This document shows positions 1-10,717 of a stretch of 64,000 bases of DNA, one piece after another; positions within the stretch are counted from its first letter, which is position 1, and the number at the start of each line of letters is the position of its first letter. Source of the DNA: Trichopria drosophilae. Lineage: Eukaryota > Arthropoda > Insecta > Hymenoptera > Diapriidae. The notes under the pieces were generated by a model that saw nothing but the letters and a program-made list of their open reading frames with translations, did no database searches and was not told where the DNA came from. A program made the translations under genes and the position numbers. Location of the stretch: NCBI GenBank assembly GCA_030407085.1, contig CM059585.1:113449501-113513500 (forward strand), written 5' to 3'.

Positions 1-579
1 CTACCATATTTCAACGCAAAAAATTATCCATTTTTCGAAAATTAATATTTTACAAACAAATTTTACAAATCCCGGCCTCTGCCATCTGTCATCGGGACAC
101 CTCTGTATTTGTTTATAAGTGTCTAATAACTCCAAAGCTCAGGTGGTTCGGATTCCACCTTCATAAACTGTAGGTCTCGTCGCGATTTAGTCCCATATGG
201 GTTCAGAAAAGTCGACGTAAAATAATATATAAAAAAAAACTTTACAAATTTATAAACTTGCATTAACTTTTTTTGTAATTTTGTTTTTTTTTTCTTGATG
301 TCTCCAGGTTTTTGTATTTTTTTTTATTGTTAATTAACGGTCGGAATCGCTCTTTACTAAATTTTTGTCATATAATTATTCGTTATATTTGCGAAAGCTG
401 CAGGTCGTCTTCCTAAATCACGCCATACTTCTCATTTTTGGAAGAAATGTAGGAACTGCTGGAACCTACACCGATGACAGCAGCGGTCATGAATCAGTTT
501 TTCGAAACGTAAACAAACAACGTGGCTCGTCTTACCATTAGCGAGTTGCTGCTTGAAAACAAATCGAAAAATTGATCAC
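1..579. other. AT-rich stretch, no gene seen
   Basis: Homopolymer-rich AT sequence. No coding frame, tRNA or repeat structure could be recognised here. Confidence 0.6.
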
Positions 580-643
580 CGGACGTGGATCGAATTCACG
601 ACCTAAGACTTCGTAGTTCAGTGAGTTACCACCTGAGACACGA
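580..643 (-). repeat. tRNA-derived SINE remnant
   Basis: Read on the minus strand, this block looks like the body of a tRNA gene. It has an A-box-like GTCTCAGGTGGTAACTCACT, an anticodon-loop-like CTACGAA (ACG in the anticodon position) and a B-box-like GAATTCGATCC followed by CACG. The T stem is imperfect and the anticodon stem pairs poorly, and no clean acceptor stem closes the structure. A tRNA-derived SINE head or tRNA pseudogene therefore fits better than a working tRNA. The flanks do not show a clear poly(A) tail or target duplication. Confidence 0.5.
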
Positions 644-984
644 TGCTGCTTTATTAAAAAACAAATAATAATAAATCACCCACCCAAAAGGTTTCATCGT
701 CGACTTTCGAACTGATACTTAAAACAATTCGAATATTTTGATTCAACCATACTGAAAAATCAACTCTATCCTCCCCTACAGAATTTGCGAACATTACATG
801 AATTCCATAACGTAGAGCAAAATTGCAAAAAAGGTACATTCACATTCAATATCTGAGAACACATCCAATGGAGGAAGGTTTCTATTTTTTAAACGCTAGT
901 GTTACAAAATGTTAATAAAAAAAAGTGTAGGAGACAGTTTTTTTTTGTTTTTATTGAACAGATAAATTTTATTTTGTCTATAAA

Positions 985-1245
985 AAATTATTAAAAATTT
1001 ATTTTTTCATATTTTTGAAAAAAGGAGAATTTTCCGACGAAATATAGTATGCCGATTTTTGTCTTGATTTTTTCCCCTCCATAATTTTAATATTTTAGGA
1101 TGAAGCCCATGGAGGGGGATTTTTTTTTATTTTTTTAAAGGTAAATTGTTCAACATTTATTTTTTGTTCGAAAAATTTAGAATTTTTCTGCTGAAATATG
1201 TTATGTTGATTTTTTTATAATTTTATTTATTTAGAATCGAATTAA
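985..1245. repeat. Degenerate ~157 bp tandem duplication
   Basis: Two blocks, near 990-1075 and 1155-1245, share the same order of motifs: TTTATTTTTT, then a GAATTTT[TC]C motif, GA[CA]GAAATAT or CTGAAATATG, then a GATTTTT run. They are separated by about 157 bases. Similarity is weak and embedded in T runs, so this may partly reflect base composition. Confidence 0.35.
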
Positions 1246-1250
1246 AATGA

Positions 1251-2760
1251 TTTCGCAAAATAATAAAATGAGGTCTATCTCGAAAGGGTGAAGAGCTGGA
1301 GGGCTCTAATTTGAGATAAAATCACTTGTTATCCAATACAAAATCAGAGAGTAGGCAACATATCATTGGATGGTATTTTATGTTTTTACCCATATTTTCG
1401 TTAATATATTCATTTTCACAGTAAATTAATAATGTTAACAATGTACTCATTAAAAGAGGATAGAATTTTAATAATAATATATTACTCAGAATAATATTAC
1501 TAAGAGCATATACAATTATGTTTTGGTATTTAATCATATTAATATTATGTATTAAATTCAAAGGATTTTAAAAAAGTTTAAGTTTGACTAAATTAGAAGT
1601 ACCCCATATTTTATGCACATTTTTAAGTATAGTAAATTAAACAAATTTGAGAAATACCAACATTACTAGTTTTGATATTAATAAGTTCTCATATTTGACA
1701 ATGAAAAATTATAAGTTATAAAGAGCAGATAAACAATCGCATCTTTGATTATTAACAGGAACTGCTTATTTTCCGCTTGGATATAAATGGCTGTAAAATT
1801 GCATCATATAGTACATCATAATAAGATTTGTATTAGTTTTTGTAGAAACTTGTCAGTAATAAAGTAACAATTCGATGCATTCTATTTGAAGAATTTGTAT
1901 TGAGAAGTTACACCAATTATTTACATGGGGCAGCCAATAAATCAGTATTATATTTCACAGTCTCTTATGTATCCTATGCATTCGTTCGATTTACAGTTAC
2001 ACGAACCACAAATTTATAGTCTCGCAAACACGAAAATATTATTGATAATAACGAAAACGAGATAAAAATGTTAACGATGAATACTACAGCGTGTGATTAA
2101 TATATGGTCACCTACAATATGTTTAAAGGTTCGGAGCGATATTTCTTCCTAAGTTAGATTTCAAATTGATAAGTATTTATATATACATTTATCATCTATA
2201 AGCTCTACGTTTTATATTTAGTAGGATTCTACATCTCATGGACAAATATAATTTACTGAAGATTAGTTACGGTCTTTTTTTAATTTACATTTTTTATTAT
2301 ATGTGATATTGATATTAACTGATGATATAATGTAATATGACTGATGATGTGATATTAAATGTAATTATCTTCAATCAAGTAATTTGTTTATACTTTAAAA
2401 ACAACTGTAATCTGTATAGTAAACAAAAATTACTAAAACGGTTAAAGATTTATTGTTTTCTGGCCGGGAAGGGTGCGTGCATTCATTTTTCAAAATAAAC
2501 TGTTTTTATTATGTTTTATTTCTATAATGGAATATTTTACAAAAATATAATGACATTTACAAAAAACATTTTAGAACTTGTTTTGTGGTTAACAAAAAAG
2601 TAAGTCTGCGGTAGTTCAGAAGCAAATTGTAACACACGTTAAAGCAAAATATGAAACAACTGCCAAGAAATCCGTACTTTACTGTTCATTTGATCATTTT
2701 GATCGAATAGCATACAATCAAAATGGTGATTTGTGTAATATTTATGTGTATTCGTTATTC
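1251..2760. other. AT-rich stretch, no gene seen
   Basis: Very AT-rich sequence with no reading frame longer than about 80 codons and no recognisable protein. Nothing further can be supported. Confidence 0.6.
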
Positions 2761-2794
2761 AAAAAAAAAATACACAAGGTGGGGGGGGGGGGGG
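2761..2794. repeat. Homopolymer tract A10 then G14
   Basis: A run of ten A is followed after TACACAAGGT by fourteen uninterrupted G. Long G runs are unusual in DNA this AT-rich and are prone to length error during sequencing or assembly. Confidence 0.9.
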
Positions 2795-3530
2795 TTGGTA
2801 CACGCTGCGGACCAATGTATTTTTACTTTTACTTAAAACAACGTGCTAATTTCTGTTTTCATTATTTTTTTTAACTTATTTTTAATATCGTTTGCTGTCC
2901 CTGTTTTTAATAATGACCATTAGACATTAATAACTACAAAAATAAACATTTTTAACGGTTTTACGATCGATTATAATTTTATAATGCATTTTATACTTTC
3001 GATCGATATCTTTCGATGACGATTAACGTTAAATTTCAGTAACAAAAATTATTCGGGAGAATAATAAGATAGAATAGAATTAACTATCATCAGGAATTTC
3101 AATTACAAAAGCATATAATACACTCAATGATTTATGATACTAAGTTGTCTTATATAAATAATTCGAATATAGGATGAATATTGGAAAGGAATTTAATAGA
3201 TGTCATAGGGTGAAAAAGAAGAAACATTGATTTGGAAGGAATAATTTATTATATTCAAAATTAAAGAAAGAAATGTTGTCAATGACGACCCAATTAATGA
3301 ATTATTTAAATATCCTCCGTTTTCTTTTTTAAATGTAAGTTCTATTCTTGTACATTATTTTTCTGAATAAAAATTTATTTTATGAAACAAATAATTAGGC
3401 GAGTCAGACGTGTCGGCATAATTAACGTGCAAACGCATACAAACCATAGTTTTTAACAAAATTTAAGCTTCAGTAGCGTTTATCCTTGGTGCAGTAAAAC
3501 TAGATTGCCTCGTCGAAAAGTACATACGTA
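2795..3530. other. AT-rich stretch, no gene seen
   Basis: No coding frame or repeat recognised. Confidence 0.55.
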
Positions 3531-4070
3531 CAGCCAGTTGACGAGTACATTTAACCCACTTAATAGCGCGTTATTAATCGTTTTTTCATGGGTCTGGGGC
3601 GGCGCGACTGATTAATTTACGTTTCGGACGAACGGAAATTAGTGCCGCACTTAAGAAAAGATTCGCCATAAACGTACTTTCGTTTGATTTTCCTCTTTTG
3701 CCTAATTAATCCACGGCAAGAGCGTCCGGTTTTATTAAAGCCCCCGGGATTAACGGAGGCTGCTGTGGCGACGGTTATGTATGTATTCATTGAAGCACCG
3801 ATAGATCACTCGGACTCTACAGCAGGTATCCCAGGAAGCATTTTCTACCTATGGGTTACGACAAGTACGGTGGAAACGTTAATCTACTTACTAGCTGGAT
3901 CCTGAAGGCGAAATCCTTCAAGGTGGCAGAATTGCGAATCGTTATTTCACTTCTCGGGATCTCATTACGTATTCCAAACAATTTCCGAGTCTCCTTCCCG
4001 AGCGATAAAACAAATTTGATGGATCTTACAAGCCGAAAGGTTTGTTCACGCACGTCGAAATTTCAATTGG
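3531..4070. other. CpG-richer low-repeat island
   Basis: Base composition shifts to visibly higher GC with many CpG steps (for example GGGGCGGCGCG near 3597-3607), and T/A homopolymers disappear. Two overlapping open frames of 73 and 81 codons lie on the plus strand (3684-3905, 3851-4096), but neither translation resembles a known protein and neither has a convincing splice context. The island could be conserved noncoding DNA, an exon or a regulatory element; the sequence alone does not decide. Confidence 0.4.
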
Positions 4071-4639
4071 AAATTATTTTTTTTACACGTGTTTAAACGA
4101 TATTCTTCAATTATAAATATGCGTATCAATTATGTCGTTAGGAATAACCGTGAGTAGTTAGTTCGCTCGGTTGTAAATCCTGCACCAAATTTCGCTCATA
4201 TGTTATAAATGATTCAACTAGTAGAAATAATGCTTTCGACATCCATTTTCTAGGCACATTCAATTTTGCGTGGTACTCAAGTTACAAATAAAGAGGGTAA
4301 TAACGATCTTTCAATGATGAATGGTCATTTAAATCATTTCTACCATTTACAAACGTCATGTTTTATGAAACGTTGATATTTTAATACGTTGTTAGTTGAT
4401 TATTTTAATATCAAATTTTCTATAGAGATTTTTTATTCTTTGGTTGAAACTTTTTATGTATGGTATAAGTATAATGTTTGAGAAGTCCCTTGGTCATTTC
4501 CTCAGTTTCTGAGTTTCTATTATTTAATATCTTCAGTCTATTGTATAAACAAAAAAGTATATCCATTTTTTTGTAGAAACGTGTAAGTGTACTTCAGATT
4601 ATTTTTATGGACTTTCTTTCCATTTCTCGATTACATGTT
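4071..4639. other. AT-rich stretch, no gene seen
   Basis: No gene or clear repeat recognised. Confidence 0.5.
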
Positions 4640-5600
4640 TGTACATCTTTTTCATTGACGCCCCTGAGAAGCTTCCTCCAATAAGGTCATGACGTTATGG
4701 GCAGGAAGATGAATTTCGAAAGAATGCATTTTATTTGTTTTTAGTAAAATGATTTGTGTTGGCCATTTTGAAATATTACTTGATATTAAAATTTTACATT
4801 TCTGTAGAAGAAGAATGTTAATTTTGATCATTAAAGAAAAAACCAGAGTTTTGCGAAAATGGTAAAGAATCAGGAACAATGAAATTTTTGAAATGCAAAG
4901 CAATTTGCTTGATTTCTTTTTAATAGAGACTCCGCATTTTTAAATTTTGCAATTAGAAGCCCTAAAAATTTCTGATCAAGCGAATTCATTCATTTTTAAA
5001 CAAGTCATCCTTCATATCGGATGCGTCATTTTGAATGCTGAAAAACTGCGATCATCTTTGTAATTAGTGACCCAGAAAACACCCGAGTAATAATTTTCAC
5101 GGAAATTGATCAAGTTTTTTAAAAAGCCAGTCATATTGGCCACCATTTTGTATTTTGGGAAACGAACTCGGAACATTTTTTTTACCGCTTTTTATTTTTG
5201 AAAACCTTCTTATTTAGGGGCGTAAATACGCCGAAAACACCCTCATAACCTTAATTCATAAGAAATATCATGTTTTTGACGGAAAACATTTTTAATAATT
5301 TACACGTAAATTTTAAGGAGGTGGAAACCAGGCCTTATTCACCCTCCTCCTTTACTTTAACAAATCATATGGTAAATTCCAAAATACTTTTTAAAATACA
5401 GATTTTCGATTGATTCTTTAATTGGGCCCAAAAATTTTCATATTAAAAGATTACAAAAAGTTTCCTTTATCATGTGACCCTGTCTAAAATGGCACATTTT
5501 TTATCTTTATTAATGGAGATATATATTCCAGATTTCTTTAAACATTATTAGAGGTTGTTTAAGGTTAATTTTCGGAGAAAACTCTACTTTTTCAATTGTA
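4640..5600. repeat. Decayed array of a dispersed 'GGCCATTTTGAA' repeat
   Basis: The block contains several degenerate copies of one motif set: GGCCATTTTGAAAT (4759), GTCATTTTGAATGCTGAAAA (5028), GTAATTAGTGACCCAGAAAA (5061), ACCCGAGTAATAATTTTCAC (5081), GGCCACCATTTTGTATTTTG (5138), CGCCGAAAACACCC (5230) and AAAATGGCACATTTTTT (5487). The same order of motifs recurs near 35.2-35.5, 41.6, 42.5-42.7, 52.3, 54.1-54.3 and 63.5-63.7 kb. This looks like an old repeat family with tandem tendencies. No coding sequence is visible in it. Confidence 0.55.
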
Positions 5601-7503
5601 GTGACCTTCGCATTTTCATTATTAAACACTGAACATAAGAAATTATGTTTTCTACAATAATAAAGTGATGAATTCTGATCCTCTTCAGATTTTTCAAAAA
5701 TTATTAAAAGTCAATGTAAACAAAATAATGTATATAAAAGGATATAAAAAATAGAACAAAAAATAATCGATATCCCTTATTTTAGGGCACTGGCGCACTT
5801 TAAGAAGAAATAGATTCTCTACTGACAAATTAATTTGTCATTTAAAGTTTCAATTACAGTTTCTCCCGTAATCATTACCAACGATGTTATTTTCAAACGA
5901 AAGGATTTGTTATCATTAAAAATGAATAGACCATAATCATCTTCGGGTACTTTCATTTCATATTTTCCAGTGAATCTGATGTAGTGGAATTAAAAAATCA
6001 AGTAATAAAACAATCGAAACGTTGTATCGCGTGTAAGCCAAATGTTCTACTTAATACGAAGTAACTGGATAACCTAGTCCACTGGTTATAATTTTCTGTC
6101 GCGGGGGCTAGTTGAAGTCACTTTTCATTGTAGCTATGTGGACGTCCGTATTAAGCTGTGCCTACTTTTTTGCCGTTAGGTGAAACCATAACCTCATTGC
6201 GAGGTGTACATCAGAAATCAATTTTACTTTCCTGTAATTTAATTAATAATTGTAGATAACGACATTAGGGAACCTTAATTTCGTTTTTATTGTCGTTTAA
6301 TTATACGAAGAGAGAATAAATTGTCCGTGCTGGACATTCGATGGTAATGTACGAAAAATGTCCTTCGAAATTCATGCCGCTGAATTGAGGACACTGTTAA
6401 TTTACTATCACTTTTGGTGAAATTTACTATACTTATAATGGGACCCGTTACATCCAGATATTTCAAAAGTGTATGGGGAAATAATGGAAATAATTTTTAA
6501 CGTTACGAAAATCTAGACAAATATTCTAATCGCGAGGTCATAAACGTTGCAAAAATTAATTTCAATCTGGAAAAGGAAATTCCAGTCAGAAGTCGTTAGA
6601 ACCGTGTATAAACAGAAATTCCAATGTAGTCGCGAAGTCCTGATGACCATTAATGTGACGCAGCACGGATTTCCTCTTAGCTTTACGAGCTTTATGTTGT
6701 ACGAGTAACGCGAATGACCGCGTGCATTTGCATTTGCTCGAAATGAACCCAAGGGAAAATAAAATCTGCAAACTCATTGAATAGACGATTTGCGCGTTAT
6801 TATTGCAACACTATTACCTGATATTTCTATTTAAACAACGCGCTTGTATAAACCTACTTACGCACTAGTGATTATATAATTATTATTATGCGTCGATAAT
6901 GTGCGTCGGTACCATTTTCAATATTATTTGTTGCCTTTAATGAATACGATGGCATTTTAGCATTTGTTAGTTATTTCACGTGCTTTGTACGTGGACTTGA
7001 ATTTTCAAATTTATTAGCATATCTTTTATCTTTTATGAGCATACCCGAAATGTATAAATTACGAAGAAACATCGTAAAGTCAATCAACATATACGTATAT
7101 GTCTAGAAACGGAATATCTAATTATAGAAACATTTGTTAAAACTATTCAGCACCAAAAATGATAAATGCTTCTGGTAGGGTAAGGGATACAGTAGAACAA
7201 GAAAAAAGTTATAATTCTAGCATTGATTTTCTTATAAATTGTCCAGAAATTTAAATGGATTATAAGAGGTAATGGTGTATTGTGCATTACTTTTTACAAT
7301 TTTACTTATCTACTCTTTTTTTTTAATAATTGCATACCGCCAATTCATATTCATTTATAAGCTAACATTCTGCTCTATGAGCTGTAAACTCGAAAAAAAG
7401 TTGTTTATTTTTTCAAAAGAACTTGTGATCTTGTATGGTATGTCTCTTAATAGTGAATTCAAGTGATTTCCCTTAGGGATGCACCCGAATTCGCATATTC
7501 ATT
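5601..7503. other. AT-rich stretch, no gene recognised
   Basis: Mostly AT-rich. A slightly GC-richer patch at 6480-6780 holds two overlapping minus-strand frames (79 and 63 codons) whose translations are not recognisable. Confidence 0.5.
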
Positions 7504-8269
7504 TCCCCCCATGTTGTCCTATATTAAGTAAGAGTCGATTCTGATAGGACTTTTGCTCCATAATTCAAATTTGACCGCCAAATATCCAACTAGCTCTAGT
7601 TTTTGAAATATTGAAGGTCAAAGGGTCAAAATTCGATTTCAGGCATTTTGAGAATCGATTCACAGCCCAAAAAAATGCTGTTCTCCCAACCGTAGGAGTC
7701 AATTCTAATTTTCTTATCTGATTTTTCCCGCAGAATACATCCCAAGTGTATACGTCAAAAAATTAAAGTGGACCTACTTTTTTACAAAATTGTAGGCCAA
7801 AGAGATACAAAATTGTGTTTTGGAAATTTTTCAAATCTATACTTTAGGATGCGAGGCGAAAAAATCAAGTAAGGAAAAATGGCGGATATAATATGCCCTA
7901 CGAAATTTTTGAAAATCGAATCTAGTTTTCGAGAGAAACAAAAAATGCCCTAAAATACGACTGTTCACTCCTTTGACCTTCAATTTGTGCAAAAAGTGGG
8001 TGTAATTCAATATTTTGGGGTACATATTTGGATTCCATGGAAAAAAGAAAAAGAAAACTCAGAATTGACTCTGACTGGTGGGACAACAGAATTTTTTTGG
8101 ACCGATAATAGATGCTACAAAATTACTAGAATCGAATTTTTTGTCTCTTTGGCCTTCAATATCTCAAAAGCTAGAGCCAATTGGATATTTTGGCGCTCAT
8201 GTGGGGATTCTGGAGCAAAAGTGCGATCAAAATCGACTCTAACTTAAAGGGCAACAAAATTTGGTGGGA
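7504..8269. mobile_element. Foldback element, ~370 bp inverted arms
   Basis: The left part (7504 to about 7790) and the reverse complement of the right part (about 7980 to 8269) match over most of their length. Shared landmarks in both arms include GAGTCGATT, ACTTTTGCTCCA, CCAAATATCCAA, TGGCTCTAG or TAGCTCTAG, ATATTGAAGG and GTCAATTCT. The central third is less clearly paired. No transposase frame is present, so this would be a non-autonomous foldback or palindromic element. Target duplications were not found. The arms differ at many positions, so the insertion is old. Confidence 0.75.
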
Positions 8270-9590
8270 TGTGTTACTACAGCTCAACGATAGTACTTTT
8301 TAATATTATTGGAATGTTAACTTCTACACGAGAACCGCATGCGCGAAGCATAAAGGTGTGCGTCTGGCGTCAACTAGCCTAACTACATGTGAAGTGTAAG
8401 AAAATATTAAAAATTAAAAAAGAAACTGATATATTGTACCGACTGTGATTGGGTTCTATACGCAAGAGAAATCGATAATTTCTGCGTATTAAACATTCAT
8501 GTTGCCTGATATGAATTGTATTTTGATCGTTTTCGACAATATAATCCATATTTGTTTAATTTGCACTTTTTTTTATGTATTCGCAGCCAAGAAGATTGAA
8601 ACTTAGACTGAAACTCTGTCAAAACGTTCTTTCTTGATTAAAGCGAATTTCTCTCCATAAAAATTAACCCATGGCCCGAACACTTTTCTATGCTTTTTTC
8701 TACGATTTAATTCGGAACCAACATTAATTTTTCCTAGTACATATTCATCCCTTATAATACGTTAGCACCGTCAAAAAAATATATAAAAACGTCTAATTTA
8801 GAAGTTTGCTACATTTTCGCTCTCTGGAGACCTCATCAGGTTTGAACGTAAAATACTTATTACAATAATGTAATTTCGACGAATTTTGTTATCATTGACT
8901 TATATTTTAAAACTTTATACTACCTTCAATTACCGATAAAATATGTACGTAAAAGCTGTCATAAAAGTGACTATTGTAGACTTGTATCAAGCGATACGCT
9001 AACCTTTGTTATCGAATTTCGTGGCCACCTAGCGCTCGACGGAAGAAACAACCTTCGTTTGGTTAATTGCATATCGACATTCGAGTGGAATGCTAGTAAA
9101 ATAGATCTATTATATTTAAGGACATTTAACAAATTATATATTTATCCATTTGTTTCGGCTATAAATTTATGTTATTGAAAACTCGTCAAAATTGGGAATA
9201 ATATCTGAATTTTTTTACGAAGAAAACTACTTTTCAGCAATTTTTGAAATATTACCTGCCAATATAGCTTGAAAAATTATCTATGGTGTAGTTACAACTA
9301 CTGAATTCAAATCATAAATGAGGAATGTTTATTAATTAATTTTATTGATCGTCTATGCGGTTTTTGTAATAAGTCAATTTTTATACATCCTAGACATTTT
9401 CTATTTTTCAACCATAAACTATAACAAAATGTTGAATCTGCGTTAAAATGTTGACATTTACATTAAATAAAAATGACATCAGTTCCAATAATCGAAAAGA
9501 CATAATATGGCTACTAGTTTACCAAGGCATATTATTTAGGATAGAGCTTCTGATTGTTCACGACAACAATGTGGTATTTTTTCACACGAA
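8270..9590. other. AT-rich stretch, no gene seen
   Basis: No coding frame recognised. A sequence resembling a CTCF core on the minus strand (GCTAGGTGGC, from 9023-9034) is the only notable short motif. Confidence 0.5.
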
Positions 9591-10280
9591 AGGCTACAGC
9601 GCCATCTAGATGCAGTTAGGGTAACTAGTGATCGAATTCGGATCTGAGCCGCTTATGGCATACGCGTGCAAGCATGACACGTGTAAAACTGTTGAGCCGA
9701 GAACGGATAAAACGCTTATCGTATTAGTTCCCGCTTTTCCGACAATACAAATTGCAGTTGGCAGAAACGCAACAATCCCCGCCGATTCGCGAGCACCGCC
9801 AATGTCCACCTCTTGGGTGCTGTCAATTATTGAGATTTACGATTTTCAGTATCCTTATACTGCCTCTCCTATACGTCCGCCATATATACACCGATTACAC
9901 TTTACGGAGCTGCCGCATTGTACTGGTAAATAGCTACACCCACGAACATAACTGTACCATGCACTCGAGACACTTAACATACGGACATACGTGCTTAGAA
10001 TAGAGCCGCTTGTTATACGTACTCTGACTCGCGGGTAAATGATCCTTTAACCCCCCTGAACTTGCCTTGTAAATATCGCCCCGGCAAATGTCCATGCGAA
10101 GCACGCCGTAAGCCGCTTGGCATTTCGCACACGGAGATACATTAAGGGTCGTTTCGCTAAAACTCCAGAGAATTGTTATTTACAGCACTTGCCTTACAAC
10201 GCCTCGATTGAGGACGATTAAATACGTGTAGGAGGAGCGACCATTGGTGCCATTATTCATCCCCTGTTCATAGATCGTGC
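9591..10280. other. CpG-richer low-repeat island with a 101-codon frame
   Basis: Composition is more balanced and CpG-rich than the surroundings. A plus-strand frame at 9628-9933 (101 codons) and an opposing frame at 9606-9809 are open. Neither product is recognisable, and the plus frame has no convincing promoter or splice context. An exon or a conserved noncoding element are both possible. Confidence 0.35.
9598..9609 (-). promoter_or_regulatory. CTCF-like motif
   Basis: The plus strand reads AGCGCCATCTAG, the reverse complement of CTAGATGGCGCT. It resembles the core recognised by insect CTCF (AGRTGGCGC). One short motif match is weak evidence for binding. Confidence 0.3.
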
Positions 10281-10282
10281 TG

Positions 10283-10480
10283 CTAATTGATACCAGGCAC
10301 GGAGTTATCGTAGAGGGAAGGAAATCTCTGAAGAGGTTCTTTCTGGTTTTCGCCAAAAAGCTCTAGTGAAGTTGCAATAGTGCCTGTTACAGTTGGTGTT
10401 GATGGTGCAGCGTGCGATTCAACTTCATCTCTAGGAATTTTTACAATGTAAAATGATTTCAAAATATTATAAACCTGCAC
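10283..10480 (-). other. Open frame of unknown status, 65 codons
   Basis: On the minus strand 65 codons are open, with no ATG at the start; the frame begins just after an in-frame TGA and ends at a TAA-like stop near 10283. The composition (Pro/Thr/Ser-rich middle, then LFGENQKEPLQRFPSLYDNS) looks more protein-like than most frames here. The upstream AG is not preceded by a good pyrimidine tract. It could be a terminal exon, a decayed transposon gene or chance. No family is recognised. Confidence 0.25.
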
Positions 10481-10520
10481 CTTTCATTACCAGTACACAG
10501 TTTATTTTAGAAGGAAAAAT

Positions 10521-10578
10521 ATTAAAATTAAAAACGAAACACGAAATATATTAAAATTAAAAACGAAACACGAAATAT
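10521..10578. repeat. 29 bp perfect tandem duplication
   Basis: Two head-to-tail identical 29 bp units (10521-10549 and 10550-10578), each beginning ATTAAAATTAAAAACG and ending CACGAAATAT. Identity is perfect, so the duplication is recent, or an assembly artefact. Confidence 0.9.
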
Positions 10579-10717
10579 ATCCCCTTCTTCCCATACCGGG
10601 GGGTGGAATGAAACAGGATTTACTGTAGTATGGAATTGTTGAAGGCCCTCTAGCCAATACACTGTTTAACATTGAGATCATTCCATTATATGGTTTATCT
10701 GTTTAATATACGCCGTG

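Noticed and set aside
150..190. T-arm-like GGTGGTTCGGATTCCACC near 141-158
   Set aside because: The stem pairs but the loop is eight bases and no A box or anticodon arm lies upstream.
580..643. Functional tRNA-Arg(ACG)
   Set aside because: The T and anticodon stems have mismatches and no acceptor stem closes; a SINE or tRNA relic is more likely.
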